From DATFVJ01 sp963820395 (lineage in GTDB: Bacteria > Actinomycetota > Actinomycetes > Streptosporangiales > Streptosporangiaceae): a DNA stretch of 64,000 bases. The stretch covers positions 1 to 64,000 of the forward strand of contig CAWGAE010000020.1 of assembly GCA_963820395.1 (NCBI GenBank), in the 5' to 3' direction. Below are positions 43,694 through 52,801 of this stretch, piece after piece; the first letter of the stretch is position 1; the number at the start of each line of letters is the position of its first letter. The translations under genes were made by a program, and so were the position numbers. The notes under the pieces were generated by a model. The model saw only the letters and a list, made by a program, of their open reading frames with translations. It did no database searches and was not told where the DNA came from.

Positions 43694-45286
43694 ATGCCGC
43701 TGACCGTGGCCGGGTTGGTGGCGCGGCAGGAACTGCAGCTGACGGTCCTCGCCGGCGGTTCTGCGGTGGATCGGGTGATCCGGTGGGCTCATCCCATCGA
43801 ACTGGCCGACCCGTCTCCCTGGCTGCGTGGCGGTGAGTTACTGCTGACCACCGGCATGGGCCTGCCCCTTAGCCGGGCCGCGCTCGAGGCCTACGTCGAC
43901 CGGTTGGCTGACGCGGGCATAGCAGCCCTGGGCTTCGGGGTGGGGCTGCGCCATGACCGGGTACCCCAGGCGATGGTCGAGGCCGCCGCTGCTCGGGAGA
44001 TCCCGTTGCTGGAGGTTCCCCTTCCGGTGCCGTTTATCGCCATCACGGAGGCGGTTGCAGCGGCGTTGGCCGAGGAGCAGCGACGGGTGATCCAGCAACT
44101 GGCGGACGCCCAGCAGGCGATGGCCAGAGCCGCCTTGCGTCGCGGCCCCACAGGGGTTCTGAAGGCGCTGCGGCGATACCTGCCCGGCGACTACGTGGTT
44201 CTGGATCGGCACGGCGGCGTCACGGCGTCGAGCGGTCAGGACGCGGCCGGGTTGGCCCGGATCGCTCGTGATGAGATGGCGCATCCTCGCCGCTCCCCGG
44301 CGCCCTTCGGCGCGACTCTGGACGTCAACGGCCCGCGTGTGGTGTTGCTGTCGCTGGATGCTACCCGCGGCACTCAGGGCATTCTGGCCGCGCGCTCGCA
44401 CGGCGAGTTGGGGCACCTCGGCCAGCTCGCCCTGGTGCAGGCGAACTCGCTCCTGTCGATCGGGCTGGACCGCCCTCAGGCGGTACTTGACGCGGAACGT
44501 CGGGTGCGGGCCGACGTGCTGCGGGGCCTGCTGGAGGGGGTGGCCCCGGTAGGTGCAAGTACCGCGTTGCCGGCGCTCGGGTTCCCCACCGACATCTCGG
44601 TGGTGGCGATGGCGATGGCGTCGGCGCAGCCGGCGAACCGCACCTATGACGCGGTTGCCTCGGTCGTGGCGGAGGACGACCTGACGTGTCTGGCCGCCGG
44701 GTTGGCGGGGGAGGTGCTGTTGCTGCTGCCCTGGACGGACAGCCTGAACCTCGACGCGCTGATGGAGCGGGTGAACCGCCGATCCCGCAGATCCGTGCAT
44801 GCTGGGGTCTCCGCGATCCGCGGACTGGCGGACGCCCGGGACGCGGTTCGGCAGGCGCGCTTCGCGTTGCGGTCCGGTCGTGCCGAGGACCGCAGAGTAA
44901 CGCGGTTCGCCGCCCTGTCGACCTACACCCTGCTGCTGGCGGCGCACTCGCCGGAGTCCCTCTTGCTGGCGGCTCGGGTAGCCCTCGACCCCTTGCTGGA
45001 TCATGACCTCAAGCACGGCACGGAATTGGTCAGCTCGCTGGACACCCTGCTGGCTCACAACGGTCAGCAGGTACCGACAGCCAGGGCGTTGGGAATCCAC
45101 CGCCACACTTTGCGTGCCCGAATCGACCGGATCGCCGAACTGACCGGACGCAACCTGGACTCTGCGCATGACCGCACCGAGTTGTGGCTCGCCCTGAAGG
45201 CGCTAGAGCTGGCGGGGTCTGAGGGCCCGGACCCGCGGGCGCCGGACTCACATCAGTCGATCCCCTCGGAGCCCGACGGGCGGTGA
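43694..45286 (+). CDS. PucR-family transcriptional regulator
   Basis: A 530-residue regulator: N-terminal PucR domain (MPLTVAGLVARQELQLTVLA, WLRGGELLLTTGMGLPL), a central GGDEF-like CdaR segment (VVAMAMASAQPANRTYDAV, RSVHAGVSAIRGLADARDAV) and a C-terminal PucR-type helix-turn-helix (VPTARALGIHRHTLRARIDR). AGGAGGGA is six bases before the ATG. It sits directly upstream of gabT and in the same direction, so it most likely activates the amine catabolic genes in response to their substrate. Confidence 0.92.
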   Translation: MPLTVAGLVARQELQLTVLAGGSAVDRVIRWAHPIELADPSPWLRGGELLLTTGMGLPLSRAALEAYVDRLADAGIAALGFGVGLRHDRVPQAMVEAAAAREIPLLEVPLPVPFIAITEAVAAALAEEQRRVIQQLADAQQAMARAALRRGPTGVLKALRRYLPGDYVVLDRHGGVTASSGQDAAGLARIARDEMAHPRRSPAPFGATLDVNGPRVVLLSLDATRGTQGILAARSHGELGHLGQLALVQANSLLSIGLDRPQAVLDAERRVRADVLRGLLEGVAPVGASTALPALGFPTDISVVAMAMASAQPANRTYDAVASVVAEDDLTCLAAGLAGEVLLLLPWTDSLNLDALMERVNRRSRRSVHAGVSAIRGLADARDAVRQARFALRSGRAEDRRVTRFAALSTYTLLLAAHSPESLLLAARVALDPLLDHDLKHGTELVSSLDTLLAHNGQQVPTARALGIHRHTLRARIDRIAELTGRNLDSAHDRTELWLALKALELAGSEGPDPRAPDSHQSIPSEPDGR

Positions 45287-45406
45287 CGGCCACCCTGGCT
45301 ATGCGGCGCGAGCGTCTTCGCCACCGTGGCCAGGTGAAATCTGGCGGGGTGGCTGGCAACGTGACTGGTAGCCGGTCGCTCGCCAAGCCCTCCGAAGGAG
45401 CACCCC

Positions 45407-46780
45407 ATGGGCCAGGACGTCCTTGCGCAGTCTTTGCACGGCGGGTCCGCCATCGCGCTGGACGTGCCGCAGGTCCGATCGGTCGTCACCCCGATCCCGG
45501 GATCCCGCTCCCTGGCCCTCGCCCGTCGCCGGGACGAAGCCGTCCCGGCGGGGATCTCGGCAACTCTGCCGGTGTTCGTCGAACGTGCCGCAGGCGGTGT
45601 GGTCATCGACGTCGACGGCAATTCCCTGATCGACCTTGGCTCGGGGATCGCGGTGACCAACGTGGGGAACGCTGCACCGGCTGTGGTCGCCCGGGTGCTG
45701 GAGCAGGCGGCCCGTTTCACTCACACCTGCTTCCTGCTGACCCACTACGAGCCGTACGTGGAGGTCTGCGAGGCGCTGAACCGGATCACCCCCGGGCACC
45801 ATGAGAAGCGCACCGCCCTGTTCAGCACGGGTGCCGAAGCGGTTGAGAACGCGGTGAAGTATGCACGCGCGGCGACCGGACGACCCGCAGTCGTGGTCGT
45901 CGACCATGCCTTCCACGGCCGCACCAACCTGGCGCTGGCGATGACCGCGAAGGCTATGCCGTACAAGCACTCCTTCGGGCCCTTCGCAGGCGAAATCTAC
46001 CGGGTGGCGACGTCCTACCCCTACCGCGAGCCGGCGGAGATCACCGGCGAGCAGGCCGCAGCTCGGGCGATCGACGAGATTGAGCGGCAGGTGGGTTCGG
46101 CCGCGGTCGCCGCACTCGTCATCGAGCCGATCCAGGGAGAAGGCGGTTTCATCGTCCCCGCGCCCGGCTTCCTGCCCGCGCTGGCTTCCTGGTGCCGGCA
46201 GCACGGCGTGCTCTTCGTGGCGGACGAGATCCAGACCGGGTTCGCGCGGACGGGGTCCATGTTCGCCTGTGAACACGAGGATGTCGTCCCGGACCTCATC
46301 ACCACGGCCAAGGGCCTGGCGGGAGGGCTTCCCCTGGCGGCGGTCACCGGCCGAGCCGAGGTCATGGACGTCGCTCACCCCGGCGGCATCGGCGGGACCT
46401 ATGCCGGCAATCCGATCGCCTGCGCGGCCGCGCTCGGCAGCCTGGAGGTGATCGAGCGGCTTGACCTGGTGGGCGCCGCCCGACGGATCGGTGAGGTGCT
46501 GGCTTCTCGGCTGGACGCTCTCCGCTCGGCTCACGCCGCGGTCGGCGACGTCCGGGGCCGGGGGGCAATGCATGCTCTGGAGTTCGTGCGTCCCGGTACG
46601 AAAGAGCCGGATGCGGCTGCTGCTCGCGCGGTTGCGGCGCGCTGCCACCAGGACGGTGTCCTTGTCCTACTGTGCGGGACCTACGGCAACGTACTGCGCC
46701 TGCTGCCTCCGTTGGTGATCTCCGAGGAGCTACTCGAGGAGGGTCTGGCCGTGCTCGGAGAGTCGGTCGCCGCGCTCTGA
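45407..46780 (+). CDS. gabT: class III aminotransferase, probably 4-aminobutyrate aminotransferase
   Basis: PLP-dependent omega-aminotransferase moving the terminal amino group of 4-aminobutyrate (or a related omega-amino acid) to 2-oxoglutarate. The 457-residue protein has the full set: FSTGAEAVENAVKYARAATG, DHAFHGRTNLALAMTAKAMP, VIEPIQGEGGFIVPAPGFLP, LFVADEIQTGFARTGSMFAC, and the PLP lysine in ITTAKGLAGGLPLAAVTGR. These match GabT better than ornithine or acetylornithine enzymes. AAGGAG precedes the ATG. The next gene starts 33 bp on and once encoded the matching aldehyde dehydrogenase, which fits the GabT-GabD pathway. Confidence 0.9.
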   Translation: MGQDVLAQSLHGGSAIALDVPQVRSVVTPIPGSRSLALARRRDEAVPAGISATLPVFVERAAGGVVIDVDGNSLIDLGSGIAVTNVGNAAPAVVARVLEQAARFTHTCFLLTHYEPYVEVCEALNRITPGHHEKRTALFSTGAEAVENAVKYARAATGRPAVVVVDHAFHGRTNLALAMTAKAMPYKHSFGPFAGEIYRVATSYPYREPAEITGEQAAARAIDEIERQVGSAAVAALVIEPIQGEGGFIVPAPGFLPALASWCRQHGVLFVADEIQTGFARTGSMFACEHEDVVPDLITTAKGLAGGLPLAAVTGRAEVMDVAHPGGIGGTYAGNPIACAAALGSLEVIERLDLVGAARRIGEVLASRLDALRSAHAAVGDVRGRGAMHALEFVRPGTKEPDAAAARAVAARCHQDGVLVLLCGTYGNVLRLLPPLVISEELLEEGLAVLGESVAAL

Positions 46781-46813
46781 CCCCGATCAACCCCTCCAGG
46801 AAGGGAGCCCTTG

Positions 46814-49228
46814 ATGGCCGAGAACGAGCTGAGCCGAGGTTCTGACGGCGCGCCGGAAGAGATAGCGCTGCGTTACCTGGTCGGCGGCACCTGGCGCCCG
46901 GGTGCGGGTCCGACCGCGTGCGACACCAGCCCGGCGGCTCCGGACCAGGTGCTGGCAACCTTCTCACTGGCCACATCCGCACTGCTCGACGAAGCGGTCG
47001 AGGTGGCCCGCCGGACCTGGCGCGGATGGGCTCGTACACCGGCCCACGAGCGGGGCGCGGTTCTCGCCCGAGCTGCCGCGGGGCTGGAGCGAGAGGCGGG
47101 CACCTACGGCCGGGAACTCAGCCGGGAGGAGGGCAAGACCCTCGCGGAGGGCGTCGGAGAAGTCCGGCGGGCGGTCCAGACCCTGCGGTTCTACTCCGCC
47201 GAGCCGGACCGCGCGGTCGGCGAGCTGTTCGCCAGCCCGCGACCGGGGGAGCAGATACTGGTCGAACGCCTGCCCATCGGGGTGGTGGGTGTTGTCACAC
47301 CCTTCAATTTCCCGATCGCCATCCCGGCCTGGAAGATCGCCCCAGCCTTGGTCTACGGCAACTGTGTGGTCTGGAAGCCCGCCCGCGACGTGCCGCTGCT
47401 CGCGATTCGCCTCGCCGAAGCGCTGGTGGAGGCCGGCCTTCCGGAGGGGGTCCTGTCGCTGCTGATCGGACCATCTGTGCTCGGACAGGCTCTGGTGGAG
47501 CATCCGGGGGTGACCGCGGCGGCGGGCGCCGTTCCTGCCAGGGAGCGGATGCGCGGCACGCAGATCCTTGAGGAGCCGACGGTGAACAGGGGCGCGGCGT
47601 TCACCCGCGCGGAGCGGGGGGAATTCGGCCTGCGCGGGCTGCTGCCCTGGCGGGTCCTCACGATCGAACAGCAGGTGGAACTCGAACTTGAGCACGTCCG
47701 GCGCAAGACCGACAACCTGGAGAAATACATCGGCCTCGTCGCGCTGCACGAGCGCAACGAAACCCTCTTCTACCGGCTGCTCGTCGACCACATCGAGGAA
47801 CTCGCCCCGATCGTCTACACCCCGACGGTCGGCGACGCGTGCCGCATTTTCAGCCATATTCAGCGCCGGCTGCGGGGCCTGTGGATCACGCCGGACGACA
47901 TTGGCTGCATCCCCGAGGTGCTGCGTAACATCGGCCGGCCGGACGTCCGGTTGATTGTCGCGACCGATAACGAGCGGATCCTTGGGCTCGGTGACCAGGG
48001 CGCCGGTGGCATGGGTATCCCGGTAGGGAAACTCGCGCTCTACTCCGCGTGCGCCGGTGTGCGCCCGGACCTGACGCTGCCGGTCTCGCTCGACTGCGGC
48101 ACCGACAACGAAGAACTGCTCGCCGACCCGCTCTACCTCGGCTACCCGAGGCCGCGCCTGCGCGGCGCCGCCTATGACGCCTTCATCGAGGCCTTCGTCA
48201 ACGCCGTTCTGGAGGTCTTCCCCGCCGCCCTGCTGCAGTGGGAGGACTTCAAGCAGCACAACGCGATCAGGCTGCTCGGCCGCTACCGCCACCGCATCGC
48301 GAGCTTCAACGACGACATACAGGGAACCGCGGCGGTGGTCCTCGCCGGCCTGCTGGCCGCGCTGCGGCTGCGCGGCGAGCCGCTGGCCGCCCAGCGGCTG
48401 GTCTTCCTCGGCGCCGGCGCGGCCGGCACCGGTATCGCGCGACTCGCCGAGACGGTCATCCGCGGGCAGGACCCCGGCGCCAACCTTCGCCGCGCGATCG
48501 TGATGGTCGATTCGCGCGGCCTCGTCTTCGACGGGCGCGACCACCTGGACGACGACAAGCGCCCGTTCGCGCTGCCGGCGGCCGAGCTCACCAGCTTTGG
48601 CTTCAGACCCGCCAGCCACTACGACCTCGAAACCGTCGTCCGGCAACTCGCCCCGACCATCCTGGTCGGCACGTCAGCGGCTCCGGGCGCCTTCACCGAG
48701 CCGGTGATCCGCGAGATGGCCGCCCGCACCCGGGCGCCGATCGTGCTGCCGCTGTCCAATCCGACCGCGAAATCCGAAGCGACCCCGGCCGATGTGCTCG
48801 CCTGGAGCGAGGGGCGCGCGCTGGTGGCGACCGGCAGTGCCTTCGACCCGGTGCGGGTCGGCGGCCGCGACTGTGTGGTCGGGCAGGCGAACAATGTGTT
48901 CATCTTCCCCGGGGTGGGCCTCGGCGCGATCGTGTCACAGGCGAGGGAGGTAACCGACAGGATGTTCCTCGTGGCAGCGACCACTCTCGCCGACCACGTC
49001 ACCACGCGGCGGCTCAGTGATGGGGCCCTTTATCCCCGCATCGCGGAACTGCGGCCGATCTCCCGCGCCATCGCGATCGCCGTCGCGCGCGAGGCCTGTG
49101 CCAGCGGGGTGGCCCCGGTGATGAGCGATGACGACGTGGAGGCCGCGGTGGATGCCTCGATCTGGGCACCTGACTACGGTCCTCTTCCGGCACCCGCCGG
49201 CGAGACTGGCACCGGCCGGAGGAGTTAG
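46814..49228 (+). CDS. chimera: truncated aldehyde dehydrogenase fused in frame to NAD-type malic enzyme
   Basis: An 804-residue fusion. Residues 1 to about 235 are the N-terminal part of an aldehyde dehydrogenase, probably succinate-semialdehyde dehydrogenase (RYLVGGTWRPGAG, RLPIGVVGVVTPFNFPIAIP, ALVYGNCVVWKPA), cut before the catalytic Glu and Cys. From about residue 246 a complete malic enzyme follows: GTQILEEPTVNRGAAFTRAE, PIVYTPTVGDACRIFSHIQR, RLIVATDNERILGLGDQGAG, FNDDIQGTAAVVLAGLL and LPLSNPTAKSEATPADVLAW. The malic enzyme may be made alone from the ATG at 47549, which has AGGGAG close by. AAGGGA precedes the ATG at 46814; a TTG lies at 46811. The junction (about 47520-47550) is a likely deletion scar. 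Confidence 0.85.
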   Translation: MAENELSRGSDGAPEEIALRYLVGGTWRPGAGPTACDTSPAAPDQVLATFSLATSALLDEAVEVARRTWRGWARTPAHERGAVLARAAAGLEREAGTYGRELSREEGKTLAEGVGEVRRAVQTLRFYSAEPDRAVGELFASPRPGEQILVERLPIGVVGVVTPFNFPIAIPAWKIAPALVYGNCVVWKPARDVPLLAIRLAEALVEAGLPEGVLSLLIGPSVLGQALVEHPGVTAAAGAVPARERMRGTQILEEPTVNRGAAFTRAERGEFGLRGLLPWRVLTIEQQVELELEHVRRKTDNLEKYIGLVALHERNETLFYRLLVDHIEELAPIVYTPTVGDACRIFSHIQRRLRGLWITPDDIGCIPEVLRNIGRPDVRLIVATDNERILGLGDQGAGGMGIPVGKLALYSACAGVRPDLTLPVSLDCGTDNEELLADPLYLGYPRPRLRGAAYDAFIEAFVNAVLEVFPAALLQWEDFKQHNAIRLLGRYRHRIASFNDDIQGTAAVVLAGLLAALRLRGEPLAAQRLVFLGAGAAGTGIARLAETVIRGQDPGANLRRAIVMVDSRGLVFDGRDHLDDDKRPFALPAAELTSFGFRPASHYDLETVVRQLAPTILVGTSAAPGAFTEPVIREMAARTRAPIVLPLSNPTAKSEATPADVLAWSEGRALVATGSAFDPVRVGGRDCVVGQANNVFIFPGVGLGAIVSQAREVTDRMFLVAATTLADHVTTRRLSDGALYPRIAELRPISRAIAIAVAREACASGVAPVMSDDDVEAAVDASIWAPDYGPLPAPAGETGTGRRS

Positions 49229-49896
49229 TCGGCACCCGACGACCTACTCTGTCGCACCGTGAATGCCCGGCTGCTCCGCCCGCCACGACGCGGACCCGGT
49301 GCAGGGCACCTGCCCCTGCGGGTCCTCACTGCTCGCCATAACGGCCATGCAGCGGGTGGCCGGTCGGGTCGGCCCGCGCAGGCTTTGAGCCGGATGGTGG
49401 CGTCTCACCGGAGCCGGCAGGCCTCGCAGCGGGCACGGGTGATGCCGCTCCCGGGGCAGGCTGCCCAGGTTGCAGGGGATGTGGTGCGGCCGTTGCGGGC
49501 GCCGGGTGCCCGGGTTGCCAGGCCGCCGGTTTGGAGGGCGGCCAGTTCCCGGCACGGCGGAAACCGCCGCCGCAACCCAGGACCGCGGCCGGCGACGACA
49601 ATCTCCCTGCATGGGACGGCAGCGCGGCGCCGGACATAGCTCGCGACTACAGCTCGCAGCGCGGGGCGGCGCAGACGCCGCGCTGACGGTCCGGCGTTTG
49701 CGCAGCCGCCGCCGCCCCGGCGGGCAGCGACGCGCCCGGTGGGGCTCCCAGCGACGGCGCGCCAGGCGGGAACATCTCTGATGGTGCCGCCGCTGAGGAC
49801 CCCGGCCCGGGTAAGCGCCGCGTGCACCGGTCCCACCACGCCGAGCGCGTCATCCCCCAGGCAGCGTGAGGTCCCTCCAGGCGAGCTGCGGGCATG
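49229..49896. other. gene-free stretch between malic enzyme and MFS gene
   Basis: About 670 bp of GC-rich sequence between two convergent genes. No frame on either strand resembles a known protein and no clear repeat or IS end is visible. Confidence 0.45.
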
Positions 49897-51306
49897 TCAT
49901 CGTGAGACCTTCTCGAGTGAACGGCCGCTGGTCTTCGGACCGCCCAGGGCGATCAGGCCGGCTAGCAGCCCGGTGATTCCGATGACGGCGAACCCGATGA
50001 AGAACGAAGCGCCGGCTACCAGCGTGGGCAGCAGGAGGGCGCCAACCGCCCCGCCCAGGTGCCCGCCTCCGTCAGCCAGGGCGAACCCACGGGACCGCAG
50101 CCGGGTCGGGAAGTTCTCGGCGGTGAAGGTGTAGGCCACCTGGAGGTAGGACCCCAGGGCCAGCGATGCCAGGAACGAGCCGACGGTCACGACCGCGCCG
50201 TTGGCGAGGGTCCCGATCAGCAGCATCCCGAGCAACCAGACGACCGTGGCGCCGAAGATCAGGTACTTGCGCTCGACCTTGTCGGCCGTGAAGATCATGA
50301 TCGCCGCCCCCACCGGGTACCCGATCGCTCCGACCGCCAGGTACAGGATGGAGCTGCCGATCCCCAGGCCGTGCACGGAGAGCAGGGTCGCGGCGTCCCC
50401 CAGGAACCCGTAGTTGCCGATGTACCACAGGAACCACATGGCGACCATGGCCAGGACCGCCAGGCCGTACCGTCCGTGCAGCAATTCGTGCATGGTGCTG
50501 CCCGGGTCCTCCTCCTCGTCGGTCGGTGGAGCGCTCTCGCGCTCAGCGGCGATCAGCGCCGCGGACGCCGCCAGGTCCACCGGGTCGAAGCGCTGCTCCA
50601 TCGACCCGACCATAACGTCGGCCTCCTCGATGCGGCCGCGCTGGATCAGCCATCGGGGTGACTCCGGCAGTCGCATCCCGAACAGCACGCCCGCCAGCCC
50701 GATGAACGCGCCGATGAGGAACAGAATCCGCCAGCCGTTATGGAAGTTCGGCACCAGGGCCAGGGCCACGAACGGCGTGATGGCCTGGCCGATGATGCCG
50801 ATCATGAACATCGTGACCGAGATACGGCCTCGCTTCGCGGGAGGAGAGAGCTCTCCCACGTACGTCGACGCCAGGTTGAGGGCCGCGCCGACGCCCATAC
50901 CGGTCAGGAAGCGCCAGATCGACAGCGAGACGAGCCCGGTCGCGAACGCGGTGCCGAGGGAACCCAGGCCGGAGACGAGCAGCGAGGTGAGGAACGCGAG
51001 CTTGCGGCCCTTCCAGTCCGCGAGCGCCCCGATGAGGTTCGACCCCACGATGTAGCCGACCAGCCCGATGGCTATCGCCACGAACTTTATATCGTTATCG
51101 CTCAGGTGGAACTGCTGGGCGATCGCCGGCATCCCGAAGCCGATGTCGGTGATGTCGTAGAAGACGAAGAAGTACGCCAGGCCCAGCACGACGAGGTCGA
51201 AGACGGGCAGCGGCCACCCCGTCAGCCGGTCCATCCGGTCCAGCAGCGCCCGCCCCCGAGCCGCTCCGCCGGCGTGATCTTCCGGCCCGGCTACAGTCTT
51301 GCTCAT
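49897..51306 (-). CDS. MFS transporter, metabolite:H+ symporter type
   Basis: A 469-residue major facilitator with 12 helices, started at the ATG at 51306 (MSKTVAGPEDH) because the longer frame to 51423 adds unlikely residues. Signature loops: GALADWKGRKLAFL between helices 2 and 3, LTGMGVGAALNLASTYVGEL, RGRISVTMFMIGIIGQ and LPESPRWLIQRGRIEEADVM in the central loop. These place it in the sugar/metabolite-proton symporter group. Near a PucR-GabT cluster it may import the omega-amino acid or a related organic acid, though it is convergent with that set rather than in its operon. Confidence 0.88.
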   Translation of the reverse strand: MSKTVAGPEDHAGGAARGRALLDRMDRLTGWPLPVFDLVVLGLAYFFVFYDITDIGFGMPAIAQQFHLSDNDIKFVAIAIGLVGYIVGSNLIGALADWKGRKLAFLTSLLVSGLGSLGTAFATGLVSLSIWRFLTGMGVGAALNLASTYVGELSPPAKRGRISVTMFMIGIIGQAITPFVALALVPNFHNGWRILFLIGAFIGLAGVLFGMRLPESPRWLIQRGRIEEADVMVGSMEQRFDPVDLAASAALIAAERESAPPTDEEEDPGSTMHELLHGRYGLAVLAMVAMWFLWYIGNYGFLGDAATLLSVHGLGIGSSILYLAVGAIGYPVGAAIMIFTADKVERKYLIFGATVVWLLGMLLIGTLANGAVVTVGSFLASLALGSYLQVAYTFTAENFPTRLRSRGFALADGGGHLGGAVGALLLPTLVAGASFFIGFAVIGITGLLAGLIALGGPKTSGRSLEKVSR

Positions 51307-51567
51307 CGCGCAGCCCCGCCGATCGCTCGCGACCTGATGAAGCCGCCAGGGACAGTCAAGCGGCGCGCACGCACCGGCACCGCCCCCACTGGTTGGACTG
51401 ACAGAGCCGACGGCTCCGAACACCTGCTCATCATCGGATATCGACCCCTGCTCGGAACTCTGTGCACCTGCACCGCCAGCTGTGGGTGATTCTTGGCCGC
51501 AGCGCCGGGCGCTAAAAGGGCCCTTGGTCCCCTACCAGGAGGCACCTCGGCCCTCTTCGTCAGTGAC

Positions 51568-52230
51568 CTACGGCGGCAAGGTGGCTGAGCCACCACTGGA
51601 TGTCGTCGACCGTTGGATGTCGTCGACCGTGACCACGCCGACCACGGTGGCGCCAACCACGACGGCCAGCGGGCCGCATGACCACGCCCTTGCCATCGGC
51701 ACGCGAGTGCCCGGTGACCAAGCTTGAGCAGTTCGCCCTGGATCCGCTGGTACCCCCACGAGGCGTTCGCGGTATCCAGCGGGCTCCCCGTCATCTCCTG
51801 CCTCCGCTCCGGTCCTGCGATGCGCCGCCCCGGCCAGCCCGGCCTCCGCGAACCGCCGCCGCCACTTGCCAAGGTCTTCCAGCGTGGGGATCCCTTCATC
51901 GACGACGCGGAACCGTGCCGCGGCGACGCCCGCAGCTCGCCGGCAGGGACCGCAGCCGGTTAGTGACGCGCCGAGAACCGCAGATGCTGCGCGAAAAAAA
52001 CCGGTGCCAGCTCGTCGCCCTCGACCTGCTGGCACGGGCGCAGATGCTCGCCCTGCCTCGCCATGCACCCGCCGATGGGAACCCAGACGGCTCGGGCTGC
52101 GCCTGCTGTCGGTCGGTCCCCGGCAGGCTGTCCCGCTACGCCCGGGAGCTGCGGCTCCGGCTCGCCGCAGCCTGGCGATGGGCGGACGACCTGGCCACCG
52201 CGATCACCCCGCGCACATCGGCTCGGCCAC
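51568..52230. pseudogene. jumble of transposase remnants
   Basis: Minus strand: ANASWGYQRIQGELLKLGHR (51708-51770, IS3-type integrase core), IPTLEDLGKWRRRFAEAGLA (51826-51900, IS630-like helix-turn-helix) and VVGVVTVDDIQRS (51590-51660, resembling a CBS-domain edge). Plus strand: VPGRLSRYARELRLRLAAAW (about 52110-52190, like an IS1380 C-terminus). None is intact. The whole 51310-52800 gap has no functional gene. Confidence 0.45.
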
Positions 52231-52801
52231 GGTCGTGGGAGCATCCGGTCGCCCGGAACGCGGCAAAGCACGGACATCTCCAGCTGACTGGGTCCCCGCC
52301 CAAGAGCGCCTGGTTCCCGGCGGCATCAAGCACCTGCGGTTGCGTCGAGTCATGCAGCGCCCTACGACGCGGGCGCGTAGCCGACGACGGTGGCCTGTTG
52401 GCGCAGGTCCGAACGTGAGACGATCTTTCTGCCGCAATGGGGATGCGCGAGGATCGGATGCGGTTCTGCCCGGCACGCGGGAGGACAACACGACAGGAGC
52501 GATCCCTCGAGCCTCCGGCAGGCTACGCGCGCGGGGCGTGGGGCAGGCATGCGGAACCGGGGACCGGACATTTCCCGAATCCCGGAGTGGCAACTCGCCG
52601 CCGGCATGCTCGTCGCGGCCACCGGCCACGAGTAGCCGCCCGGAAGCTGCCCGTTACTGAGCGTCCGCTGCTCAGCGGGAACGCCGTTCGGCTCCTGCAT
52701 GGCCCGCTCGCCGTCCCTGCAGGCCAGGCGCTGGTCTCACCCGGACAAGAGCTACCGCTGGCCAATCACATGCCGCCGCGGCGGCATGGCTCACAGTTGA
52801 G
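52231..52801. other. gene-free stretch
   Basis: GC-rich sequence between the transposase debris and the WS/DGAT gene. No coding frame, repeat or hairpin that I can support. Confidence 0.4.

Noticed and set aside
46964..48646. 560-codon minus frame over malic enzyme
   Set aside because: Antisense shadow of a conserved enzyme.
49405..49839. Minus-strand 144-codon frame in the 49-50 kb gap
   Set aside because: Low-complexity Arg/Ala/Pro composition, no start context and no family resemblance.
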